Assembly (NCBI GenBank): GCA_964591375.1
Contig: CAZQAU010000038.1
Coordinates: 1 to 11,539 of the forward strand
Direction of reading: 5' to 3'
Source of the DNA: CAYYYG01 sp964591375
GTDB taxonomy: Bacteria > Patescibacteriota > Microgenomatia > UBA1406 > GWC2-37-13
DNA: 11,539 nucleotides
Both the position numbers and the translations under genes were made by a program. A model generated the notes under the pieces. It made no database searches. It was not told the origin of the DNA and saw only the letters and a program-made list of their open reading frames with translations. Below, piece after piece: positions 6,853-11,539 of this stretch (position 1 is its first letter; each line of letters opens with the position of its first letter).

Positions 6853-7702
6853 CGAACGTCAAAACATACTTATATTCTGCGGAATATACATCATCGCACT
6901 TGCAATATACTGGATTCTCCCGATTAGCACCACGAAAACATTCTTACAATATACCATCTTGCTATTTTCGCTCATTACAGCCGCCGCCGGTGGACTATAT
7001 GCACTCAAAAAATATGGCACCCTCGGACCAAAAGCTCCCACCATCATATTACTGACATTTGGTATGGGAAGCTGGCTCATTGGCGAATCACTCTGGACAT
7101 ACTTTGAGTCTATTGCCAACATCCAACCTTTTCCTTCGATTGCGGATATCTTTTATCTCCTTGCCTATCCAATGTTTTTTTACGCATTATATCGGGAGAT
7201 TAAACTTACCCAAATCAGCTGGAAATCGCTCAGTACCAGTCTGCTTTTTCTCATGGGAATTATTGCACTCCTGCTGATTATTATCGTTTCTTATTTTGGA
7301 GTGTATATGGCATATTCCCCCAACGAAACATTCCTCGCCAACACTATCGCCATCAGCTATGGCGTTGCAGATATGATACTGATTATCGCTACTATGGCAT
7401 TGTTAGTATTAGCCTGGGAATTCCGAGGAGGAGCGCTTTCCCGAATCTGGATGAGTATTTTTATCAGCTTTTTTCTCACATTGGTAGCCGATATATTGTT
7501 TGCGATATTTACCAATTCCTACGGAGAAATTGGATCAATTCAACGGAATCTGACCGATTCATTGTGGATATTAGCATATTTATTGTTTGCACATGCCATG
7601 TTTGACTTCGGGCTTTCTATCGAAACCGCTAAAATACATTTAGAATCACTCATCAGTAAAAAAGAAAGTCTTGCCAAAATAACTGAAAAAAACCCAGTAT
7701 AA
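6845..7702 (+). CDS. Eight-TM sensor-like membrane protein without output domain
   Basis: 285 residues with about eight TM helices (about 8-24, 34-55, 66-84, 98-116, 129-153, 166-190, 199-223, 238-256). The text SWLIGESLWTYFE followed by PFPSIADIFYLLAYP (95-109) resembles the N-terminal membrane sensing modules seen in front of PAS, GGDEF or histidine-kinase domains. Here the protein stops after a short charged helix (about 262-285), where an output domain would normally start, so it is a stand-alone sensor-like module or a different membrane protein that shares the fold. It overlaps the small acidic gene by 8 bases, suggesting that the soluble partner could be its output or regulator. Function is unknown. 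Confidence 0.75.
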   Translation: MYNERQNILIFCGIYIIALAIYWILPISTTKTFLQYTILLFSLITAAAGGLYALKKYGTLGPKAPTIILLTFGMGSWLIGESLWTYFESIANIQPFPSIADIFYLLAYPMFFYALYREIKLTQISWKSLSTSLLFLMGIIALLLIIIVSYFGVYMAYSPNETFLANTIAISYGVADMILIIATMALLVLAWEFRGGALSRIWMSIFISFFLTLVADILFAIFTNSYGEIGSIQRNLTDSLWILAYLLFAHAMFDFGLSIETAKIHLESLISKKESLAKITEKNPV

Positions 7703-7703
7703 T
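7698..7703 (+). promoter_or_regulatory. Candidate -10 of the NTPase gene
   Basis: A perfect TATAAT overlaps the stop codon of the upstream gene and ends 8 bases before the ATG at 7712. A TTGCCA lies upstream but 21 bases away, too far for a good -35. Either a weak near-leaderless promoter or chance. Confidence 0.4.
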
Positions 7704-7711
7704 TTGTCAAA

Positions 7712-8239
7712 ATGTATATCATTATCGCTTCCACTAACCCGGTTAAACGGAACGCTGCTCTGTTTGCATTTCAAGCTATATTTCCTACAGAAAAAATTAC
7801 CATCGATTCTATAAACGCTCCTTCCGAGGTAAAAGACCAACCTATGTCTGAAGCAGAAACATTACTTGGCGCCCAAAATCGAGTTAAGAATGCAAGAAAA
7901 AAAATTGCTACAGCCGATTATTATGTGGGAATCGAAGGGGGAGTGGAGATAAAGCAGGGAGAAATGGAAGCGTTTGCGTGGGTGGTTATTCAGTCTAAAA
8001 CCAATAAATCAGGAAAAGGAAGAACTGGCAGCTTTTTTTTACCTAAAAAAATAATCAAACTTATAGAAGAAGGTACCGAGTTGGGGGTGGCAGATGACAT
8101 TGTTTTTAATCATTCCAACTCCAAACAAAAGATGGGAACAGTCGGCATATTAACTAAAAATGTATGTGACCGAACGGAATATTATAAACAGGCAGTGATA
8201 CTCGCTCTTATACCTTTTATTAATCCAGAAATGTATTAA
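7712..8239 (+). CDS. yjjX: Inosine/xanthosine triphosphatase (YjjX/NTPase family)
   Basis: 175 residues, full length for the YjjX group. Motifs: ASTNPVKRNA (6-15) at the nucleotide-binding N-terminus, QPMSEAETLLGAQNR (43-57), YYVGIEGGVE (70-79), TELGVADDI (122-130) and GTVGILTKNVCDRTEYY (142-158) with C-terminal helix QAVILALIPF. The enzyme hydrolyses damaged or non-canonical purine triphosphates (ITP, XTP) and so keeps deaminated bases out of nucleic acids. It starts 9 bases after the sensor-like gene on the same strand. Its last 20 bases overlap the convergent small membrane gene. The AlkA-type glycosylase further along also deals with damaged purines, but the two are not adjacent. Confidence 0.92.
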   Translation: MYIIIASTNPVKRNAALFAFQAIFPTEKITIDSINAPSEVKDQPMSEAETLLGAQNRVKNARKKIATADYYVGIEGGVEIKQGEMEAFAWVVIQSKTNKSGKGRTGSFFLPKKIIKLIEEGTELGVADDIVFNHSNSKQKMGTVGILTKNVCDRTEYYKQAVILALIPFINPEMY

Positions 8240-8444
8240 GTAGTCTCTTTGTCAGGCTGGAACTCTTATTCATTACTTTCTCCAATGGTCGGGATACCTC
8301 ATGTATTTTTTGTTCTACAAAATTCTGAGTCTGAGAAAGTTTTTGTTCCAAAAATATTACCAGTGCCAGTAGGCTAACGGTAATGATAATACCAAAAATC
8401 ATAAAGAAAATAGCCAAAATGTAGAATATGCTTTGAAGATCCAT
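8220..8444 (-). CDS. Small single-TM protein with coiled-coil tail
   Basis: 74 residues: an N-terminal TM helix (about 5-30, very Ile/Phe/Leu rich) and a cytoplasmic amphipathic helix (about 32-74, EQKLSQTQNFVEQKIHEV...) that could form a coiled coil. Not a recognised family. A perfect TATAAT on the minus strand ends 6 bases before the ATG, so the predicted +1 is the A of the start codon. The 3' end overlaps the convergent NTPase gene by 20 bases, and its promoter lies just downstream of a candidate ncRNA on the same strand. It may be a small membrane adaptor. Confidence 0.72.
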   Translation of the reverse strand: MDLQSIFYILAIFFMIFGIIITVSLLALVIFLEQKLSQTQNFVEQKIHEVSRPLEKVMNKSSSLTKRLLNTFLD

Positions 8445-8450
8445 ATAAAT

Positions 8451-8456
8451 ATTATA
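8451..8456 (-). promoter_or_regulatory. -10 element of the 74-residue membrane protein gene
   Basis: Minus-strand TATAAT exactly 6 bases before the ATG at 8444 (leaderless spacing). No good -35; read-through from the RNA candidate upstream is possible. Confidence 0.5.
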
Positions 8457-8463
8457 TTACATG

Positions 8464-8675
8464 AAAAAGGCCTATAAATCTGCTCAAATTTTCTCTTTTG
8501 ATTACACGCATAAAACTTTTTAGTATTTACGCAGCTTTCCGAACGATCAGGTCCAAAAAAAACTATTGTTCATGACCATCATTCTGTTGAGAAAATGTAT
8601 TCGTCCGTAGATCTCTGAAGAAACTAACAGTTGCGAAACAATTTAAGCAGGTCTATAAGCCTTTAAATTCAACGT
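8464..8675 (-). ncRNA. Candidate structured ncRNA (~210 nt), identity unknown
   Basis: Segments 8466-8490 and 8640-8664 are inverted repeats: 25 positions with 4 differences, all transitions. Read as minus-strand RNA, three of the four become G-U pairs and only one mismatch remains, whereas the plus strand would keep three mismatches. A second hairpin inside (8509-8531, AAAA loop) also pairs better on the minus strand, and CUGUU/AACAG can close another internal stem. A strong extended -10 promoter lies just upstream, and the 3' arm of the closing stem runs into TTTTT (8468-8464). The long closing stem, open middle and inner hairpins recall 6S RNA in size and plan, but I do not see sequence signatures that prove it. 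The alternative is a small inverted-repeat (MITE-like) element. There is no plausible ORF in the region. Confidence 0.5.
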
Positions 8676-8681
8676 AATTAC

Positions 8682-8709
8682 ATTATATCACATATATATA
8701 CAAATGCAA
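8682..8709 (-). promoter_or_regulatory. Promoter of the ncRNA candidate (extended -10)
   Basis: On the minus strand: TTGCAT (8709-8704), 16-base spacer, and TGATATAAT, which combines the TGn extension with a perfect -10 (8687-8682). Predicted +1 is an A near 8675. No ORF follows, so the promoter appears to serve an RNA. Confidence 0.6.
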
Positions 8710-8777
8710 GAGTAGATCAATCCGACTTTCTTACTACTCTATTACTCCTTTTTTATCACTATATAGGCTTCGGTTTC

Positions 8778-8783
8778 TATAAT
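8778..8783 (+). promoter_or_regulatory. Candidate -10 of the DUF892 gene
   Basis: TATAAT, with predicted start near 8790 and a leader of about 21 nt without SD. No clear -35. The rest of 8710-8810 shows nothing further that I can support. Confidence 0.4.
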
Positions 8784-8810
8784 CACCTTAGATTAATTAC
8801 TAATTTATTT

Positions 8811-9314
8811 ATGTTTCCTATGAGTGATTCACTAACCACACTGCAAGATTTATTTGCGCACGAACTTGCAGATTTATATAGTGCCGAAAAACAGATCATT
8901 GAGGCTTTGCCCAAAATGATTGAAGTTACTACCAATCCACGCCTTAAACAAGGATTCGAAAAACATCTAAAAGAGACTGAAGAACACAAAAAACGAATAG
9001 AGGAACTTTGTGAAAAAGAAGGTATGGAATTGGAAGATGTTACCTGCAAAGGAATGGAAGGGTTGTTAAAAGAAGGAGAAGAGATTATGAAAATGAAGGC
9101 AGAGCCCGAAGTGCTTGATGCAGGCTTAATTATTGCCGCCCAACGGGTAGAGCATTATGAAATTGCAGGGTATGGTTCGGCTGCGGAACATGCAAAACAG
9201 CTTGGGCTAAAAGATGCGGCGAAAATTCTTGTCAAAACTCTTGATGAAGAAAAAGTAACCGACGAAAAACTTTCTATGATTGCCGAAACCGTTAACAAAC
9301 GGGCTGACATTTAA
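8811..9314 (+). CDS. DUF892/YciF-type ferritin-like stress protein
   Basis: 167 residues (164 from the second ATG at 8820; both starts are possible and neither has an SD). Typical opening TLQDLFAHELADLYSAEKQIIEALPKM (10-36), followed by the four-helix ferritin-like core with candidate metal ligands E18, E26, E57/H59 and the QRVEHYEIAGYG block (111-122), then an acidic last helix with E146-E147. YciF-type proteins bind a di-metal centre and are induced by stress such as high osmolarity; the catalytic activity is not settled. It is followed after 61 bases by a glycine-zipper stress protein on the same strand, which suggests a stress pair. Confidence 0.92.
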   Translation: MFPMSDSLTTLQDLFAHELADLYSAEKQIIEALPKMIEVTTNPRLKQGFEKHLKETEEHKKRIEELCEKEGMELEDVTCKGMEGLLKEGEEIMKMKAEPEVLDAGLIIAAQRVEHYEIAGYGSAAEHAKQLGLKDAAKILVKTLDEEKVTDEKLSMIAETVNKRADI

Positions 9315-9315
9315 A

Positions 9316-9342
9316 TAGAGTCGTGCCAGCGGCATGTCTCTA
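9316..9342 (+). other. Intercistronic hairpin
   Basis: TAGAG/CTCTA outer stem and GTGCC/GGCAT inner stem with a 3-base loop, starting 2 bases after the DUF892 stop. No T-run follows. It may stabilise the upstream mRNA or set the ratio of the two stress proteins. Confidence 0.45.
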
Positions 9343-9375
9343 CTAAATAATATTATTAATTTCATCACATTCATT

Positions 9376-9885
9376 ATGGCACACATCATAACCGGATTAT
9401 TTACCGATAGTAAACAGGCAGGAGAAGCAATTGCCGAACTTAAAAATAAAGGATTTACCAAAGAGATATCCTTAGTTACCAAAGATTATACCCGTACGGA
9501 CGGCGGCACCACTCACACTATTAAAGAAGATGTAGGGGATGGAGCGCTTGCCGGCGGAGCAATGGGTGCAGCACTAGGCGCATTAACCGCTTTACTTGTT
9601 GGAGCAAGCTCTTTTGTCATTCCCGGCGCTGGTCTGCTGGTTACAGGTCCTTTAGCGATTGCATTGTCAGGAGCCACCGCTGGCGCGGTCACGGGTGGAA
9701 TAGTAGGCGCACTTGTCGATCAGGGAATACCTGATGATAAAGCCAAAATGTATCAAGGTAGGTTAGAGCACGGTGATGTTCTTGTCGCTGTTAAAGCGGA
9801 TAAAGACAAAACCGGTGATGTAACGGCGGTATTAAACCAGCATGAAGCTGCGGAAATAACCACCGGAAATACCGATGTTTCCTAA
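9376..9885 (+). CDS. Glycine-zipper membrane protein, general stress protein 17M-like
   Basis: 169 residues from the ATG at 9376. Residues 1-50 match the opening of the '17M-like' domain (IITGLFTDSKQAGEAIAELK, then ISLVTKD). Residues 55-115 form a long Gly/Ala-rich glycine-zipper segment (GALAGGAMGAALGAL...GAVTGGIVGALV) likely to insert in or pack on membranes. Residues 118-155 form a second small alpha/beta segment (IPDDKAKMYQGRLEHGDVLVAV). Proteins of this type are stress-induced, but their mechanism is unknown. A longer frame from 9334 adds 14 residues whose start codon lies in the 9316-9342 hairpin, so the later ATG is preferred. No separate promoter or SD is clear; co-transcription with the DUF892 gene is likely. 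Confidence 0.82.
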   Translation: MAHIITGLFTDSKQAGEAIAELKNKGFTKEISLVTKDYTRTDGGTTHTIKEDVGDGALAGGAMGAALGALTALLVGASSFVIPGAGLLVTGPLAIALSGATAGAVTGGIVGALVDQGIPDDKAKMYQGRLEHGDVLVAVKADKDKTGDVTAVLNQHEAAEITTGNTDVS

Positions 9886-9907
9886 CCTTTAAATTCGATA
9901 ACGACAT

Positions 9908-9941
9908 ATAATAGACAGCGGCTTTCCCCGCTGTCTATTAT
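9908..9941. repeat. Perfect 14-bp inverted repeat (hairpin) after the stress pair
   Basis: ATAATAGACAGCGG and CCGCTGTCTATTAT pair perfectly around a 6-base loop, 22 bases after the stop codon. No T-run follows on either strand, so it is either a factor-assisted terminator or part of a larger element. The arm GACAGC could alternatively pair with a second GCTGTC at 9980-9985. Confidence 0.6.
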
Positions 9942-9946
9942 GATAC

Positions 9947-10049
9947 CTGAGTGAAGTGATCAAAATTTATGAGTGAGTAGCTGTCTGAGTCCGCCGATTC
10001 TTCGGAAGGACGAGTTAACTCAAGAATAAATTTTAGATCACGAACGCAG
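9947..10049. other. Structured intergenic element upstream of the glycosylase gene
   Basis: A long imperfect stem closes the element: CTGAGT/ACGCAG (one mismatch), GTGATC/GATCAC, AAAATTTAT/ATAAATTTT and GAGT/ACTC, with small bulges. Its tip holds a hairpin, GTCC-CCGA/TCGG-GGAC (9989-10011), with a 4-base loop. It ends directly before the glycosylase promoter. No RNA family is recognised. It could be a small RNA, a mobile repeat unit, or a regulatory site. Confidence 0.45.
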
Positions 10050-10059
10050 TACAATAATT

Positions 10060-10065
10060 TATACT
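10060..10065 (+). promoter_or_regulatory. -10 element of the DNA glycosylase gene
   Basis: TATACT ends 7 bases before the ATG at 10073, giving a near-leaderless start. A TACAAT at 10050-10055 is an alternative -10. No good -35. Confidence 0.5.
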
Positions 10066-10072
10066 ACACCTT

Positions 10073-10690
10073 ATGAAGACTACCGTTGCTATTCACTTTC
10101 AAAACGCAGATCCCATCCTTCACACGTGGATACTCAAAATCGAATCGCTTCCACCCCTGCCCATCCTTCAACCAAACCAATACTTCACTCGTTTATGCGA
10201 TGACATAATAAGCCAACAACTATCAGGTAGGGCAGCCGCCACTATCTTTTCCCGCTTCATCAAACTATTCAAAAACGAACATATAAATCCGCAGGAACTC
10301 GTCAATATTCCCCATGAAAAAATACGTGAAGCCGGACTCTCCAATGCTAAAGCAAACTACGTTAAAAACCTGGCTCAGCATGTAATTGACGGTAGCCTAA
10401 AACTCGATCGGCTTACTAATCTGCCTGATGAAGAAGTCATAACCGAACTCACTAAAGTGAAAGGAATAGGCCGCTGGACGGCTGAAATGTTTCTTTTATT
10501 TTCGCTCGGCCGGCCCGATGTGTTCTCTCATGGGGATCTTGGTCTTCGTAACGGATTGAAAAAAATATATGGCTTTAAACGGGAACCATCGAAGAAAAAA
10601 ATTGAAGCTCTTATTAAAAAATGGAGTCCGTATAAATCGTATGCGAGCCGTATTCTGTGGAAGTGTTTAGAAATAAAAGAAGAAATTTAA
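10073..10690 (+). CDS. alkA: DNA-3-methyladenine glycosylase II (AlkA-like, HhH-GPD)
   Basis: 205 residues, the short form lacking the N-terminal AlkA/Ada domains. Motifs: YFTRLCDDIISQQLSGRAAATI (37-58), the helix-hairpin-helix LTKVKGIGRWTAEMFLLF (126-143) and the catalytic block GRPDVFSHGDLGLRNG, where D155 is the conserved catalytic Asp. The C-terminal helix YKSYASRILWKCLE is typical. It removes alkylated purines by cleaving the N-glycosidic bond, the first step of base excision repair. No SD; near-leaderless. It ends overlapping by 4 bases with the convergent coiled-coil gene and no terminator is visible between them. Confidence 0.93.
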   Translation: MKTTVAIHFQNADPILHTWILKIESLPPLPILQPNQYFTRLCDDIISQQLSGRAAATIFSRFIKLFKNEHINPQELVNIPHEKIREAGLSNAKANYVKNLAQHVIDGSLKLDRLTNLPDEEVITELTKVKGIGRWTAEMFLLFSLGRPDVFSHGDLGLRNGLKKIYGFKREPSKKKIEALIKKWSPYKSYASRILWKCLEIKEEI

Positions 10691-10983
10691 TCGATATGCT
10701 TCTGTTCCACACGACATAATCGAGTATCGTATGTGCTCATAATCTCACCAAAGATCTGAATAATGTTTCTCTCTGACAGCTGAATTCGTTCTTCTAGTTT
10801 ATCCTCAATGCGAATCTCCATTTCTTTCATTTCCTGTCTTAGTTCTGTTTTAACAGATTGTATTTCCTCTTTAAGCTCAGATTTCATAGAGTTCATCTCT
10901 TTTCTCAATTTAGATTCTATCCCATGTACCGTTTCCTGAACTATTTCTTTTATGCTTTGTAAATCTTGTAAAGTAAGGTTCAT
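10687..10983 (-). CDS. Coiled-coil protein, paralogue 1
   Basis: 98 residues, almost all charged helix. The N-terminus LTLQDLQSIKEIVQETV (3-19) and the C-terminus (IFGEIMSTYDTRLCRVEQKHID) match the ends of the next gene, while the middle (25-70) is a Lys/Glu-rich coiled coil. Function is unknown; the plan (conserved ends, variable rod) suggests a structural or tethering protein. Strong promoter with predicted +1 at the ATG. Overlaps the glycosylase stop by 4 bases. Confidence 0.75.
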   Translation of the reverse strand: MNLTLQDLQSIKEIVQETVHGIESKLRKEMNSMKSELKEEIQSVKTELRQEMKEMEIRIEDKLEERIQLSERNIIQIFGEIMSTYDTRLCRVEQKHID

Positions 10984-10989
10984 ATAGGC

Positions 10990-11018
10990 AATCTAACAAA
11001 GAAGTCAAAAAGGGTCAA
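10990..11018 (-). promoter_or_regulatory. Promoter of coiled-coil paralogue 1
   Basis: Minus strand: TTGACC (11018-11013), 17-base spacer, TAGATT (10995-10990), then 6 bases to the ATG at 10983, so +1 falls on the start codon. The bases just upstream of the -35 are shared with paralogue 2. Confidence 0.7.
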
Positions 11019-11035
11019 TGGACTATAAACTACAT
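11016..11035 (-). repeat. Shared upstream element, copy 1
   Basis: CAATGGACTATAAACTACAT (plus strand) recurs at 11490-11509 with one change (T to C). In both places its CAA end forms the TTG of the minus-strand -35 box, so it covers the region from -35 upward. Confidence 0.7.
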
Positions 11036-11044
11036 AAAATAACA

Positions 11045-11458
11045 TTATGATATATGAATTTTCTTTTCGATACATTGAATTCGTTTTTCATGGTCGCTTA
11101 AAATACCACCGCTAATACTCACAACCTCGGTAGTAATCGTTTCTAGCGCTCTATCCAAATTAGTAAACCGTATATCCATATATTCTTTCATCTCGATAAA
11201 CCGCTGATCGATAGTGTTAAACCTTTCATCAACTCCGTCAAATTTCTTGTCTATCTGTCCAAACCTCTGATCAATCCGCTCAAACTTCTCATCAATCTGT
11301 GCAAACCTTTTGTCAATCTGTGTAAATCTCTCATCAATCTGTGCGAATCTCTTATCAATAGAGGTAAATTTCGGATCAACCTCCGAATGAATAACACTTT
11401 TGACAGTATTTAAAACAATATCTTGAATAGATTGGAGATCTTCTTTGGTAAGTGCCAT
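11045..11458 (-). CDS. Coiled-coil heptad-repeat protein, paralogue 2
   Basis: 137 residues. The N-terminus LTKEDLQSIQDIVLNTV (3-19) and the C-terminal GGILSDHEKRIQCIEKKIHI match paralogue 1. Residues about 30-91 are nine consecutive heptads of the type (K/R)FxxIDx, a strong coiled coil likely to form a trimer or longer fibre. Such repeats occur in many bacterial hypothetical proteins and in phage fibre-like rods; no function can be assigned. Promoter predicts a leaderless mRNA. The encoded repeat also appears as 21-base DNA repeats. Confidence 0.75.
   Translation of the reverse strand: MALTKEDLQSIQDIVLNTVKSVIHSEVDPKFTSIDKRFAQIDERFTQIDKRFAQIDEKFERIDQRFGQIDKKFDGVDERFNTIDQRFIEMKEYMDIRFTNLDRALETITTEVVSISGGILSDHEKRIQCIEKKIHIS
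11186..11371 (-). repeat. Tandem 21-base repeats encoding the FxxID heptads
   Basis: About nine in-frame 21-base units. The units around 11290-11355 are the most similar in DNA (TCAATCTGTG followed by C/T and A/G variants), while outer units have diverged. This points to expansion by unequal exchange or slippage. Confidence 0.75.
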
Positions 11459-11464
11459 ACTTGC

Positions 11465-11492
11465 AGTCTAGCAAATTAGCCCATATTTGCAA
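11465..11492 (-). promoter_or_regulatory. Promoter of coiled-coil paralogue 2
   Basis: Minus strand: TTGCAA (11492-11487), 16-base spacer, TAGACT (11470-11465), then 6 bases to the ATG at 11458. Same layout as paralogue 1. Confidence 0.65.
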
Positions 11493-11509
11493 TGGACTAT
11501 AAACCACAT
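11490..11509 (-). repeat. Shared upstream element, copy 2
   Basis: CAATGGACTATAAACCACAT, 19 of 20 identical to 11016-11035, with the same register to the -35 box. It is either a remnant of the tandem duplication kept by chance or a conserved operator. Confidence 0.7.
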
Positions 11510-11517
11510 TTTTTGCC

Positions 11518-11539
11518 AAAAAAAAACACCTTTCGGTGT
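11518..11539 (-). terminator. Rho-independent terminator of an upstream minus-strand gene
   Basis: On the minus strand ACACC-GAAA-GGTGT is followed by eight T (the A-run at 11518-11525). The stem may extend past the window edge. It implies a minus-strand gene ending just beyond 11539 and isolates the promoter of coiled-coil paralogue 2. Confidence 0.8.

Noticed and set aside
8445..8810. CRISPR array, tRNA or tmRNA in the long spacer
   Set aside because: No regularly spaced repeats, no T-loop consensus and no tag-peptide frame; only the inverted-repeat RNA candidate is supported.
9207..9482. Minus-strand open frame across the DUF892/17M junction
   Set aside because: Shadow of two well supported plus-strand genes.
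9908..9941. Simple rho-independent terminator
   Set aside because: The stem is perfect but there is no T-run on either strand, so it is reported as a hairpin instead.
9947..10049. Integron attC site or tRNA
   Set aside because: It is a folded palindromic element, but no clear R/L core boxes, no integrase and no tRNA T-loop or acceptor features are visible.
10073..10690. MutY or endonuclease III instead of AlkA
   Set aside because: No Cys cluster for an iron-sulfur centre and the SQQLSGRAA and GDLGLRNG blocks are AlkA-type.

Overview
Organism. The window is ordinary bacterial chromosome: code 11, mostly TAA stops, moderate to low GC, very short spacers and several tail-to-tail gene overlaps. 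Nearly every gene lacks a Shine-Dalgarno sequence and instead has a -10 hexamer 6-8 bases before its ATG, so most mRNAs look leaderless. This, with the VKOR-dihydroorotate dehydrogenase fusion, the membrane-anchored META protein and the compact layout, suggests an uncultured lineage, possibly Patescibacteria/CPR. That placement is inference and would need marker genes.

Layout. Positions 1-1547 (minus) hold the 5' part of a membrane-anchored META-domain protein. Next is mscL (minus, the only gene with a strong SD), divergent from an MgtC/SapB-family membrane protein (2202-2867), followed by a beta-CASP metallo-beta-lactamase-fold RNase (2909-4258). A shared hairpin separates this from a UPF0314/DUF2585 membrane protein (minus, 4291-4866). 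Divergent from it is a 513-residue fusion of a VKOR-type thiol-quinone oxidoreductase with a quinone-type dihydroorotate dehydrogenase (4965-6506). A small acidic protein and an 8-TM sensor-like protein form a coupled pair (6625-7702), followed by a YjjX-type inosine/xanthosine triphosphatase (7712-8239) and a convergent 74-residue single-TM protein. The 366-base gap at 8445-8810 holds a candidate structured RNA on the minus strand. A stress pair follows: DUF892/YciF ferritin-like and a glycine-zipper '17M-like' protein. Beyond a structured spacer lie an AlkA-type DNA glycosylase and two tandem paralogous coiled-coil genes on the minus strand. The window ends in the terminator of another minus-strand gene.

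How it fits together. Two near-identical CRP/FNR-family palindromes (13/16 matches) lie 21-22 bases upstream of the -10 boxes of mscL and the VKOR-DHODH gene, in the same orientation, which suggests one regulator links membrane-stress release and quinone-linked redox genes. The strongest leads are this operator pair, the fusion enzyme with its class-1-like catalytic cysteine, the set of leaderless promoters, and the ~210-nt RNA candidate.
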